A program made the translations under genes and the position numbers. Below the pieces are notes generated by a model, which worked only from the letters and a program-made list of their open reading frames with translations, ran no database searches and was not told the DNA's origin. A DNA stretch of 64,000 nt, from positions 62,001 through 126,000 of the forward strand of contig RPFO01000115.1 in assembly GCA_009746045.1 (NCBI GenBank). Reading direction: 5' to 3'. This DNA is from Mesostigma viride. Taxonomy: Eukaryota; Streptophyta; Mesostigmatophyceae; Mesostigmatales; Mesostigmataceae. Each line of letters starts with the position of its first letter. Within the stretch, counting starts at the first letter, position 1. Of this stretch, positions 1 through 11,748 are shown piece by piece.

Positions 1-881
1 CCGGCAATTGCGTGCATGGTGTGTGTACGTGTGTGTGCAGCCGCCCCTTGCGTGCGCGGTGTGTGTACGTGTGTGTGCACTCGCCCCTTGCGTGCGCGGT
101 GGATGTACATGTGTGTGCAGCCGCCCCTTGCGTGCATGGTGTATGTCCATGTGTGGGCAGTTGCCCCTTGCGTGCGCGGCGTATGTACATGTTTTTGCAC
201 TCGCCCCTTGCGTGCATGGTGTATGTATGTGTGTGTGCAGCCGCCCCTTGCGTGCGCGGTGGATGTACGTGTGTGTGCAGCCACCCCTTTCGTGCGCGGT
301 GTATGTACATGTGAGTGCCGTCGCCCCAAGCGTGCATTTTGTGTGTAAGTGTGTGTGCAGCAGCCCCTTGCGTGCGCGGTGTATGTACGTGTGTGTGCAG
401 CCGCCCCGTGGTTGCGCGGTGGATGTACATGTGAGTGGAGCCGGTCCTTGCGTGCGCGGTGTATGTACGTGTGTGTGCAGCCGCCCCTTGCGTGCGCGGT
501 GTAGGTACGTATGTGTGCAGCCGCCCCTTGCGTGCGCGGTGTATGTACGTGTGTGTGCAGCCGCCCCAAGCGTGCGCGGTGTGTGTACATGTGAGTGCAG
601 CTGCCCCAAGCGTGCGCGGTGTGTGTACATGTGTGTGCAGTTGCCCCTTGCGTGCGCGGTGGATGTACGTGTGTGTGCATGCCGGCAATTGCGTGCATGG
701 TGTGTGTACGTGTGTGTGCAGCCGCCCCTTGCGTGCGCGGTGTGTGTACATGTGAGTGCCGTCGCCCCAAGCGTGCATTTTGTGTGTAAGTGTGTGTGCA
801 GCCGCCCCTTGCGTGCGCGGTGTAGGTACGTGTGTGTGCAGCCGCCCCAAGCGTGCGCGGTGTGTGTACGTGTGTGTGCAG
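1..881. repeat. 40-bp GT/GC-rich minisatellite, block 1
   Basis: Direct tandem units of 40 bp, each built from CCGCCCCTTGCGTGCGCGGT followed by GTGTGTACGTGTGTGTGCAG, with point variants (for example CCAAGCGTG or a TTGCCCC start). Long open frames exist on both strands only because the period and composition avoid stops. Much of the unit is alternating purine-pyrimidine (GTGTGTACGTGTGTGTGC, GCGTGCGCG), so it could adopt Z-DNA. It continues after the insertions at 2101 and 6937. Confidence 0.95.
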
Positions 882-2100
882 AGTTACGTTAAATAGTGCC
901 GGAACCTTTTGCCGCCTGAGGCAAATCGGTCCGTAACACTATTTTGCCCGGAATAACCACTTCCGAGCACCCAAGTTAATTCGGCCGAATTAACTTGGGT
1001 GCTCGGAAGTGGTTATTCCGGGCAAAATAGTGTTACGGACCGATTTGCCTCAGGCGGCAAAAGGTTCCGGCACTATTTAACGTAACTAAAACCTGGCCTC
1101 GTGGAGGGGGGACGAAGAGCCCGAGACATCCGCCTAGGCCGCTGAGCACGCACCACTAAATGCGCCGGAGCTGCCTCAGTGAGGATTCGAACCCCTGACC
1201 TCCAAGGTGCACAGGTTTTAGTTACGTTAAATAGTGCCGGAACCTTTTGCCGCCTGAGGCAAATCGGTCCGTAACACTATTTTGCCCGGAATAACCACTT
1301 CCGAGCACCCAAGTTAATTCGGCCGAATTAACTTGGGTGCTCGGAAGTGGTTATTCCGGGCAAAATAGTGTTACGGACCGATTTGCCTCAGGCGGCAAAA
1401 GGTTCCGTCACTATTTAACGTAACTAAAACCTGTGCACCTTGGAGGTCAGGGGTTCGAATCCTCACTGAGGCAGCTCCGGCGCATTTAGTGGTGCGTGCT
1501 CAGCGGCCTAGGCGGATGTCTCGGGCTCTTCGTCCCCCTCCACGAGGCCAGGTTTTAGTTACGTTAAATAGTGCCGGAACCTTTTGCCGCCTGAGGCAAA
1601 TCGGTCCGTAACACTATTTTGCCCGGAATAACCACTTCCGAGCACCCAAGTTAATTCGGCCGAATTAACTTGGGTGCTCGGAAGTGGTTATTCCGGGCAA
1701 AATAGTGTTACGGACCGATTTGCCTCAGGCGGCAAAAGGTTCCGGCACTATTTAACGTAACTAAAACCTGTGCACCTTGGAGGTCAGGGGTTCGAATCCT
1801 CACTGAGGCAGCTCCGGCGCATTTAGTGGTGCGTGCTCAGCGGCCTAGGCGGATGTCTCGGGCTCTTCGTCCCCCCTCCACGAGGCCAGGTTTTAGTTAC
1901 GTTAAATAGTGCCGGAACCTTTTGCCGCCTGAGGCAAATCGGTCCGTAACACTATTTTGCCCGGAATAACCACTTCCGAGCACCCAAGTTAATTCGGCCG
2001 AATTAACTTGGGTGCTCGGAAGTGGTTATTCCGGGCAAAATAGTGTTACGGACCGATTTGCCTCAGGCGGCAAAAGGTTCCGGCACTATTTAACGTAACT
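882..2100. mobile_element. Palindromic composite element, copy 1 (4 palindromes, 3 spacers)
   Basis: Four ~206-bp inverted repeats with no loop lie at 882-1087, 1220-1425, 1557-1762 and 1895-2100. Each begins AGTTACGTTAAATAGTGCC, is centred on CGGCCG and ends with the reverse complement. Spacers of 131-132 bp lie at 1088-1219 (minus orientation), 1426-1556 and 1763-1894 (both plus). The pentamer TGCAG at 877-881 recurs at 2101-2105, so the whole chain is one insertion with a 5-bp target duplication in the minisatellite. The second palindrome has one mismatch (TTCCGTCAC against TTCCGGCAC). No protein is encoded, so the element must be moved in trans. The superfamily is unknown. Confidence 0.9.
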
Positions 2101-5100
2101 TGCAGCCGCCCCAAGCGTGCGCGGTGTGTGTACATGTGAGTGCAGCTGCCCCAAGCGTGCGCGGTGTGTGTACATGTGTGTGCAGTTGCCCCTTGCGTGC
2201 GCGGTGGATGTACGTGTGTGTGCATGCCGGCAATTGCGTGCATGGTGTGTGTACGTGTGTGTGCAGCCGCCCCTTGCGTGCGCGGTGTGTGTACGTGTGT
2301 GTGCAGCCGCCCCTTGCGTGCGCGGTGTATGTACGTGTGTGTGCAGTTGCCCCTTGCGTGCGCGGTGGATGTACGTGTGTGTGCAGCTGCCCCAAGCGTG
2401 CGCGGTGTGTGTACATGTGTGTGCAGTTGCCCCTTGCGTGCGCGGTGGATGTACGTGTGTGTGCAGCCGCCCCTTGCGTGCGCGGTGTAGGTACGTGTGT
2501 GTGCAGCCGCCCCAAGCATGCGCGGTGTGTGTACGTGTGTGTGCACTCGCCCCTTGCGTGCGCGGTGGATGTACGTGTGTGTGCAGCCGCCCCTTGCGTG
2601 CATGGTGTATGTCCATGTGTGGGCAGTTGCCCCTTGCGTGCGCGGTGTATGTACATGTTTTTGCACTCGCCCCTTGCGTGCATGGTGTATGTATGTGTGT
2701 GTGCAGCCGCCCCTTGCGTGCGCGGTGGATGTACGTGTGTGTGCAGCCACCCCTTTCGTGCGCGGTGTATGTACATGTGAGTGCCGTCGCCCCAAGCGTG
2801 CATTTTGTGTGTAAGTGTGTGTGCAGCAGCCCCTTGCGTGCGCGGTGTATGTACGTGTGTGTGCAGCCGCCCCGTGGTTGCGCGGTGGATGTACATGTGA
2901 GTGGAGCCGGTCCTTGCGTGCGCGGTGTATGTACGTGTGTGTGCAGCCGCCCCTTGCGTGCGTGGTGTGTGTACATGTAAGTGCAGCCGCCCCTTGCGTG
3001 CGCGGTGTATGTACGTGTGTGTGCAGCCGCCCCAAGCGTGCGCGGTGTGTGTACATGTGAGTGCAGCTGCCCCAAGCGTGCGCGGTGTGTGTACATGTGT
3101 GTGCAGTTGCCCCTTGCGTGCGCGGTGGATGTACGTGTGTGTGCATGCCGGCAATTGCGTGCATGGTGTGTGTACGTGTGTGTGCAGCCGCCCCTTGCGT
3201 GCGCGGTGTGTGTACGTGTGTGTGCACTCGCCCCTTGCGTGCGCGGTGGATGTACATGTGTGTGCAGCCGCCCCTTGCGTGCATGGTGTATGTCCATGTG
3301 TGGGCAGTTGCCCCTTGCGTGCGCGGCGTATGTACATGTTTTTGCACTCGCCCCTTGCGTGCATGGTGTATGTATGTGTGTGTGCAGCCGCCCCTTGCGT
3401 GCGCGGTGGATGTACGTGTGTGTGCAGCCACCCCTTTCGTGCGCGGTGTATGTACATGTGAGTGCCGTCGCCCCACGCGTGCATTTTGTGTGTAAGTGTG
3501 TGTGCAGCAGCCCCTTGCGTGTGCGGTGTATGTACGTGTGTGTGCAGCCGGCCCTTGCGTGCGCGGTGTATGTACGTGTGTGTGCAGCCGCCCCTTGCGT
3601 GCATGGTGAGTGTAAGTGTGTGTGCAGCAGCCCCTTGCGTGCGCGGTGTAGGTACGTATGTGTGCAGCCGCCCCTTGCGTGCGCGGTGTGTGTACATGTG
3701 TGTGCAGTTGCCCCTTGCGTGCGCGGTGGATGTACGTGTGTGTGCAGCCGCCCCTTGCGTGCGCGGTGTAGGTACGTGTGTGTGCAGCCGCCCCAAGCGT
3801 GCGCGGTGTGTGTACGTGTGTGTGCACTCGCCCCTTGCGTGCGCGGTGGATGTACATGTGTGTGCAGCCGCCCCTTGCGTGCATGGTGTATGTCCATGTG
3901 TGGGCAGTTGCCCCTTGCGTGCGCGGTGTATGTACATGTTTTTGCACTCGCCCCTTGCGTGCATGGTGTATGTATGTGTGTGTGCAGCCGCCCCTTGCGT
4001 GCGCGGTGGATGTACGTGTGTGTGCAGCCACCCCTTTCGTGCGCGGTGTATGTACATGTGAGTGCCGTCGCCCCAAGCGTGCATTTTGTGTGTAAGTGTG
4101 TGTGCAGCAGCCCCTTGCGTGCGCGGTGTATGTACGTGTGTGTGCAGCCGCCCCGTGGTTGCGCGGTGGATGTACATGTGAGTGGAGCCGGTCCTTGCGT
4201 GCGCGGTGTATGTACGTGTGTGTGCAGCCGCCCCTTGCGTGCGTGGTGTGTGTACATGTAAGTGCAGCCGCCCCTTGCGTGCGCGGTGTATGTACGTGTG
4301 TGTGCAGCCGCCCCAAGCGTGCGCGGTGTGTGTACATGTGAGTGCAGCTGCCCCAAGCGTGCGCGGTGTGTGTACATGTGTGTGCAGTTGCCCCTTGCGT
4401 GCGCGGTGGATGTACGTGTGTGTGCATGCCGGCAATTGCGTGCATGGTGTGTGTACGTGTGTGCAGCCGCCCCTTGCGTGCGCGGTGTGTGTAGGTGTGT
4501 GTGCACTCGCCCCTTGCGTGCGCGGTGGATGTACATGTGTGTGCAGCCGCCCCTTGCGTGCATGGTGTATGTCCATGTGTGGGCAGTTGCCCCTTGCGTG
4601 CGCGGCGTATGTACATGTTTTTGCACTCGCCCCTTGCGTGCATGGTGTATGTATGTGTGTGTGCAGCCGCCCCTTGCGTGCGCGGTGGATGTACGTGTGT
4701 GTGCAGCCACCCCTTTCGTGCGCGGTGTATGTACATGTGAGTGCCGTCGCCCCAAGCGTGCATTTTGTGTGTAAGTGTGTGTGCAGCAGCCCCTTGCGTG
4801 TGCGGTGTATGTACGTGTGTGTGCAGCCGTCCCTTGCGTGCGCGGTGTATGTACGTGTGTGTGCAGCCGCCCCTTGCGTGCATGGTGAGTGTAAGTGTGT
4901 GTGCAGCCGCCCCTTGCGTGCGCGGTGTAGGTACGTATGTGTGCAGCCGCCCCTTGCGTGCGCGGTGTATGTACGTGTGTGTGCAGCCGCCCCAAGCGTG
5001 CGCGGTGTGTGTACATGTGAGTGCAGCTGCCCCAAGCGTGCGCGGTGTGTGTACATGTGTGTGCAGTTGCCCCTTGCGTGCGCGGTGGATGTACGTGTGT

Positions 5101-5721
5101 GTGCATGCCGGCAATTGCGTGCATGGTGTGTGTACGTGTGTGTGCAGCCGCCCCTTGCGTGCGCGGTGTGTGTACATGTGTGTGCAGCCGCCCCTTGCGT
5201 GCGCGGTGTAGGTACGTGTGTGTGCAGCCGCCCAAGCGTGCGCGGTGTGTGTACATGTGTGTGCAGTTGCCCCTTGCGTGCGCGGTGGATGTACGTGTGT
5301 GTGCATGCCGGCAATTGCGTGCATGGTGTGTGTACGTGTGTGTGCAGCAGCCCCTTGCGTGCGCGGTGTGTGTACGTGTGTGTGCACTCGCCCCTTGCGT
5401 GCGCGGTGGATGTACATGTGTGTGCAGCCGCCCCTTGCGTGCATGGTGTATGTCCATGTGTGGGCAGTTGCCCCTTGCGTGCGCGGTGTATGTACATGTG
5501 TGTGCACTCGCCCCTTGCGTGCATGGTGCATGTATGTATGTGTGTGTGCAGCCGCCCCTTGCGTGCGCGGTGGATGTACGTGTGTGTGCAGCCACCACTT
5601 TCGTGCGCGGTGTATGTACATGTGAGTGCCGTCGCCCCAAGCGTGCATTTTGTGTGTAAGTGTGTGTGCAGCAGCCCCTTGCGTGCGCGGTGTATGTACG
5701 TGTGTGTGCAGCCGCCCCGTG
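2101..5721. repeat. 40-bp minisatellite, block 2
   Basis: Continuation of the 40-bp array after composite copy 1. A higher-order period is visible: a run of about 1.2-1.3 kb that includes the GCCGGCAATTGCGTGCATGG variant recurs, for example around 2227, 3147, 4427, 5107 and 5307. This indicates that blocks of units were duplicated together. Confidence 0.93.
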
Positions 5722-6936
5722 AGTTAGGTTAAATAGTGCCGGAACCTTTTGCCGCCTGAGGCAAATCGGTCCGTCACACTATTTTGCCCGGAATAACCAC
5801 TTCCGAGCACCCAAGTTCATTCGGCCGAATGAACTTGGGTGCTCGGAAGTGGTTATTCCGGGCAAAATAGTGTGACGGACCGATTTGCCTCAGGCGGCAA
5901 AAGGTTCCGGCACTATTTAACCTAACTAAAACCTGGCCTCGTGGAGGGGACGAAGAGCCCGAGACATCCGCCTAGGCCGCTGAGCACGCACCACTAAATG
6001 CGCCGGAGCTGCCTCAGTGAGGATTCGAACCCCTGACCTCCAAGGTGCACGGGTTTTAGTTAGGTTAAATAGTGCCGGAACCTTTTGCCGCCTGAGGCAA
6101 ATCGGTCCGTCACACTATTTTGCCCGGAATAACCACTTCCGAGCACCCAAGTTCATTCGGCCGAATGAACTTGGGTGCTCGGAAGTGGTTATTCCGGGCA
6201 AAATAGTGTGACGGACCGATTTGCCTCAGGCGGCAAAAGGTTCCGGCACTATTTAACCTAACTAAAACCCGTGCACCTTGGAGGTCAGGGGTTCGAATCC
6301 TCACTGAGGCAGCTCCGGCGCATTTAGTGGTGCGTGCTCAGCGGCCTAGGCGGATGTCTCGGGCTCTTCGTCCCCCTCCACGAGGCCAGGTTTTAGTTAG
6401 GTTAAATAGTGCCGGAACCTTTTGCCGCCTGAGGCAAATCGGTCCGTCACACTATTTTGCCCGGAATAACCACTTCCGAGCACCCAAGTTAATTCGGCCG
6501 AATTAACTTGGGTGCTCGGAAGTGGTTATTCCGGGCAAAATAGTGTGACGGACCGATTTGCCTCAGGCGGCAAAAGGTTCCGGCACTATTTAACGTAACT
6601 AAAACCTGGCCTCGTGGAGGGGGACGAAGAGCCGAGACATCCGCCTAGGCCGCTGAGCACGCACCACTAAATGCGCCGGAGCTGCCTCAGTGAGGATTCG
6701 AACCCCTGACCTCCAAGGTGCACAGGTTTTAGTTACGTTAAATAGTGTCGGAACCTTTTGCCGCCTGAGGCAAATCGGTCCGTCACACTATTTTGCCCGG
6801 AATAACCACTTCCGAGCACCCAAGTTCATTCGGCCGAATGAACTTGGGTGCTCGGAAGTGGTTATTCCGGGCAAAATAGTGTGACGGACCGATTTGCCTC
6901 AGGCGGCAAAAGGTTCCGGCACTATTTAACCTAACT
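5722..6936. mobile_element. Palindromic composite element, copy 2 (4 palindromes, 3 spacers)
   Basis: Palindromes lie at 5722-5927, 6058-6263, 6395-6600 and 6731-6936, spacers at 5928-6057 (minus), 6264-6394 (plus) and 6601-6730 (minus). The 5-bp target duplication is CCGTG (5717-5721 and 6937-6941). This copy carries variant arms: AGTTAGGTT ends and a centre of GTTCATTCGGCCGAATGAAC in the first, second and fourth palindromes. The third and fourth have unlike outer ends (AGG/CGT and ACG/CCT), yet the two ends flanking any one spacer always match each other. Confidence 0.9.
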
Positions 6937-8505
6937 CCGTGGTTGCGCGGTGGATGTACATGTGAGTGGAGCCGGTCCTTGCGTGCGCGGTGTATGTACG
7001 TGTGTGTGCAGCCGCCCCTTGCGTGCGTGGTGTGTGTACATGTAAGTGCAGCCGCCCCTTGCGTGCGCGGTGTATGTACGTGTGTGTGCAGCCGTCCCTT
7101 GCGTGCGCGGTGTGTGTACGTGTGTGTGCAGCCGCCCCTCGCGTGCATGGTGAGTGTAAGTGTGTGTGCAGCAGCCCCTTGCGTGCGCAGTGTATGTACG
7201 TGTGTGTGCAGCCGCCCCTTGCGTGCGCGGTGTGTGTACTGTGTGTGCAGCCGGCCCTTGCGTGCGGTGTGTGTACGTGTGTGTGCAGCCGCCCCGTGGT
7301 TGCGCGGTGGATGTACATGTGTGTGCAGCCCCTTGCGTGCGCGGTGTATGTACGTGTGTGTGCAGCCGCCCCTTGCGTGCGGTGGTGTACATGTGTGCAG
7401 CCGCCCCTTGCGTGCGCGGTGTATGTACGTGTGTGTGCAGCCGTCCCTTGCGTGCGGTGTGTGTACGTGTGTGTGCAGCCGCCCCTTGCGTGCATGGTGT
7501 GTGTAAGTGTGTGTGCAGCAGCCCCTTGCGTGCATGGTGTGTACGTGTGTGTGCAGTTGCCCCTTGCGTGCGCGGTGTATGTACGTGTGTGTGCAGCCGG
7601 CCCTTGCGTGCGCGGTGTGTGTACATGTGAGTGCAGCCGGCCCTTGCGTGCGCGGTGGATGTACATGTGTGGGCAGTTGCCCCTTGCGTGCGCGGTGTAT
7701 GTACATGTGTTTGCACTCGCCCCTTGCGTGCGCGGTGGATGTACATGTGTGTGCAGCCGAACCTTGCGTGCATGGTGTGTGTACCTGTGCGTGAAGTCGC
7801 TCCTTGCGTGCATGGTGTGTGTACGTGTGTGTGCAGCCGCCCCTTGCGTGCGCGGTGTAGGTACGTGTGTGTGCAGCCGCCCCTTGCGTGCGCGGTGTAT
7901 GTACGTGTGTGTGCAGCCGGCCCTTGCGTGCATGGTGTGTGTACGTGTGTGTGCAGCCGGCCCTTGCGTGCGCGGTGGATGTACATGTGTGTGCAGTCGC
8001 CCCTTGCGTGCGCGGTGTAGGTACGTATGTGTGCAGCCGCCCCTTGCGTGCGCGGTGTATGTACGTGTGTGTGCAGCCGCCCCGTGGTTGCGCGGTGTAT
8101 GTACATGTGTGTGCAGTTGCCCCTTGCGTGCGCGGTGTATGTACGTGTGTGTGCAGCCGGCCCTTGCGTGCGCGGTGGATGTACATGTGAGTGCAGCCGG
8201 CCCTTGCGTGCATGGTGTGTGTACGTGTGTGTGCAGCCGCCCCTTGCGTGCATGGTGTATGTACATGTGAGTGCAGCCGGCCCTTGCGTGCATGGTGTGT
8301 GTACGTGTGTGTGCAGCCGCCCCTTGCGTGCGCGGTGTATGTACGTGTGTGCGCACTCGCCCCTTGCGTGCGCGGTGTATGTACGTGTGTGTGCAGTTGC
8401 CCCTTGCGTGCGCGGTGGATGTACGTGTGTGTGCAGCCGCCCCTTGCGTGCGCGGTGTGTGTACGTGTATGTGCAGCCGCCCCTTGCGTGCATGTACATG
8501 TGTGA
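6937..8505. repeat. 40-bp minisatellite, block 3
   Basis: Same 40-bp family as upstream but more degenerate, with several shortened units between 7230 and 7560. It ends near 8505 and passes into about 110 bp of AT-rich unique sequence in which I see no gene. Confidence 0.92.
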
Positions 8506-8605
8506 AGAAATAAGCAATAGTGAATGAAATAGTAAAAAGAAAATCATTCCAGCATATGTATGTACAAGTTTTTAGTAGTACACTATGACTATCGTCAAAT
8601 ATAAC

Positions 8606-10430
8606 AATTTTCTATATTTTCATACACACACGAACAACACACCCAACACACACACACACTATGTTTGCACCCAAGACACACACCAACACCTAAAAACAAG
8701 ACACCAACACACAAGACAGCCATGCAACACACACCCAACACACACACGCAACACACACATAACACACCTAAGTATAGTTGTTATAACACACAACACATAG
8801 GTACATCCCGCCCCCCCCACACACAACACCAACACATGACAATTAACAGGCCACAACACACACACTGACACACATGCCCCAACACACACACACACATGCC
8901 CCAACACACACACACATGCCCCAACACTGCACACACAACAACACCCAAACACACACCACACACACAAAAGACACCCAACACACATACCGAAAACACGCAC
9001 ACACAACACCTACTAAAAACAAGACACCAACACACAAGACACCCAACACACACCCAACACACACACACACACACAATGTTTGCACCGGTCGGCCCACGAC
9101 ACCCACACCCAACACACACATAACACACCTAAGTAACACACAACACACACGTACATCCCCCCCCCCCACACACACAACACCAACACATGACAATTAACAT
9201 GCCACAACACACACACATGCCCCAACACACACACACACATGCCCCAACACTGCACACACAACAACACCCAAACACATACCACACACACACAAGACACCCA
9301 ACACACATACCGAAAACACGCACACACAACACCTACCAAAAACACCAAACACACAAGACACCCAACACACACCCAACACACACACACACACAATGTTTGC
9401 ACCCACGACACACACACCAACACCTAAAAATAAGACACCAACACACAACACACGTACACGTACATCCCCCCCCCCCACAACACCAACAATAACATGCAAA
9501 CAACACACACACAACACACCTAAGTCACACACACAACACACACGTACTTTCCCCCCCCCCACACCCAACACCAACACACAAGACACTTTGCACACACCCT
9601 ACACACACCCACACCCTTTATGAACACATGTACACCCAACACACACACGCAACACACACCTAGGTCGATCACACACAACACACACAAAACACACCTAAGT
9701 CACACACAACACACACGTACACCCCCCCACACAAACCCAATACCAACACACAAGACACTTGGCCCCCCCCCCACCCACCCACACACCCACACCCACACCC
9801 ACACCACACATCCAACACACACAACACACACACTACACACTTAAGTCACACACAACACACACATAACACACCTAAGTCACACACAACACACACGTCCATC
9901 CCCCCCCTCACACTCAACACCAATACATGACAATTAACATGCACACAACACACACACGCACACGCCCCAACACACACACACACAACATACATACACAGAG
10001 CACACACACACGCCTCAACACACATACCGAACACACACACACAAGACACCCAACACACATACCGACACACACACACACACACACACTATGTTTGCACCCG
10101 ACATACACACACCCAACACCTACTAAAAACAAGAAACCAACACACAAGACACCCTACACACACACACACACACACACACACAACACATATCCAACACAAA
10201 CAACACACACACCTAAGTCACACACACAACACACCTACTAAGTCACACACACAACACACATGTACCTCCCCCCCCCCACACCCAACATCAACACACAAGA
10301 CACTTTGCACACACCCTACACGCCCCCGCACCTTCATGAATGCACCCAACACACACACACAACACACACGCCCCAACACACATACCCAACATTCACACAA
10401 CACACCCAACATATAAGGGTAAATATGGTT
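8606..10430. repeat. AC-rich low-complexity region with higher-order repeats
   Basis: About 1.8 kb of CACACA/CCCAACAC simple sequence. It is not a uniform microsatellite: blocks containing ATGTTTGCACC, CCTAAGT and poly-C runs recur at roughly 8660, 9075, 9390 and 10085. The open frames here are artefacts of composition. I see no gene. Confidence 0.9.
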
Positions 10431-10457
10431 TAGGAGTGTAGGGGTTTAGGGTTTAAG
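10426..10457 (+). repeat. Short interstitial telomere-like motif
   Basis: GGTTTAGGAGTGTAGGGG is followed by TTTAGGGTTTAAGG. TTTAGGG is the plant and green-algal telomere unit. Only one perfect and a few degenerate units are present, at the edge of the AC-rich block, so this may be chance. Confidence 0.3.
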
Positions 10458-10604
10458 GCCTACCATACACCCGTATGTAAAAATGCAACAACACGCCAAG
10501 TCATCCGCCACCATGCAAAAATATATAAACACAACTGGTCATCCTCAACAAGAATGCCCATTTTAGTACCAATCCGCACTTGGCACTTGTCCAGTTTCGT
10601 AAGT

Positions 10605-10618
10605 CCAACGGCCGTTGG
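10605..10618. repeat. CCAACGGCCGTTGG palindrome (single)
   Basis: A perfect 14-bp palindrome with a CGGCCG core, lying about 150 bp downstream of the last recognised exon of the minus-strand transposase-like gene. It is one of roughly 70 copies in the window, all in introns or intergenic sequence. Confidence 0.85.
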
Positions 10619-10777
10619 CTTTGAGAAATTAAGATATGCGACATGCGCCATGCAGCCAAGCTAAAGTATAGGCTGATTGCCCTGTATGTAACATTAGTAA
10701 GGTGAACGACCGTCGACAAAAAAACACATGCGACATACAAACACCAATTTTACACAGTAATGTTTGGAATGACGTAC

Positions 10778-11446
10778 CGTAATTTCGGCGTCCACCTTCT
10801 TCGCAATTGTGAACCAGCCCTGTCGCGTGTTGTCCGGATGTCCTTCCCACTTGCCCTTCGTGACCTTTGCGACGCTCAGGTAGCACACGATTGCAGTTAA
10901 GGGTTCTCGGTCGTCTGGGTTCCAGAAGAAGCGTCGGGCGTCCGATCCGGAGGAGGAGCACCTCTCGAAGTATTTTACGTACATTACCCAGTTGCCTTTC
11001 TTAAAAACCTCGCCCCCCCCCCCTGTATGTTTGTTTAAACACTCATCCTTGTCGAGTTGGTGGGCGACTCGAACAACTTTCGCCAACCAGTACGGGTGGT
11101 CGGGCACATGGTCCTTGTGCCCCCTCTCAGATGCGACTGCGACGGCCTCCCCCTCCTGCAAACCACGCCCCAACTCGTTTCTTGCCGTTTGAACGTGGTT
11201 CAGGCGGGTTCCCGGATATCGCGTGGGGTTCCGCGACTTACTCGCCTGGAGTTTTACAGTCCACGACGAGCTGCTCCAATCGTTTGGGCATGTCGTCCAC
11301 TTGCCCTCTCGGCACTCCGCACAACTGAAGCATGAAAAACGCCTGAGCTTTACCACCTCGACCCGCTCGCCCTTTTTGTCCAGTCGCCACTGGTGTGCCG
11401 TGGAGATATCTCGGATCGGGCCTCGCTCCTTACCGGACGTGAGAAT
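10778..11446 (-). CDS. Transposase-like gene, exon 4 (Cys-rich C-terminal region, partial)
   Basis: The exon reads on the minus strand from an acceptor (...TTGCAG, 11447-11449) to a donor GTACGT (10772-10777); both ends are phase 0, matching exon 3. It encodes about 223 residues with a cysteine cluster (SCFSCAECREGKWTTCPN, CxxCxxC-like) near residue 45. A region rich in Trp and Tyr follows (HPYWLAKVV, WVMYVKYFERC). From memory, a Cys-cluster tail after the catalytic core occurs in this family of repetitive eukaryotic proteins; I have not checked this. The final exon further downstream is not resolved: an open frame runs to 10694, but the GTACGT donor suggests another intron, containing the palindrome at 10605. 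Confidence 0.65.
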
Positions 11447-11748
11447 CTGCAATTGTAAATCCATGAAACAACATCACAGCACATTTCCCAACTCCAACGG
11501 CCGTTGGCACTCAACAATTATAAGATTTCCCAACTCCAACGGCCGTTGGCCCTTGGAAACTTTATATAAGTACATTTCTCAACTCCAACGGCCGTTGGCA
11601 CTCAACAATTATACGATTTTCCAGCTCCAACGGCCGTTGGCCTTATGAAACTTCAAACTGCATCAAGGAAGCTGTCCTCTGTAAAGTGTAACCAGAGACA
11701 AATTATAGAACTGCACTTGACCACCAGAAAGCAACTGTCTTTACTTAC
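11447..11748 (-). other. Intron with four tandem CCAACGGCCGTTGG units
   Basis: A 302-bp intron (donor GTAAGT 11743-11748, acceptor CAG 11447-11449). Between about 11490 and 11645 it consists of four ~45-bp units, each carrying CCAACGGCCGTTGG after a TTCCCAACT-like lead and separated by AT-rich linkers. Two alternating linker types (CACTCAACAATTATA and CC/TTATGAAAC-like) are visible, so a two-unit block was probably duplicated. Confidence 0.75.

Noticed and set aside
882-2100. Palindromic composites as introner-type introns
   Set aside because: The element starts AGTT and ends AACT; a GT is available after the first A, but no AG lies at the right end except by chance in one target duplication (TGCAG). 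The other three targets give no acceptor.
2046-5732. Very long open frames (up to ~1200 codons, His/Thr/Arg-rich or Cys/Val-rich) on both strands
   Set aside because: They follow the 40-bp minisatellite in several overlapping frames at once and have no non-repetitive domain; stop-free repeats explain them.
6017-6304. 64-codon frames (MRIRTPDLQGA...) repeated in the composites
   Set aside because: They run through the palindrome and the tRNA-like B box on both strands; a by-product of the inverted structure with no protein family.
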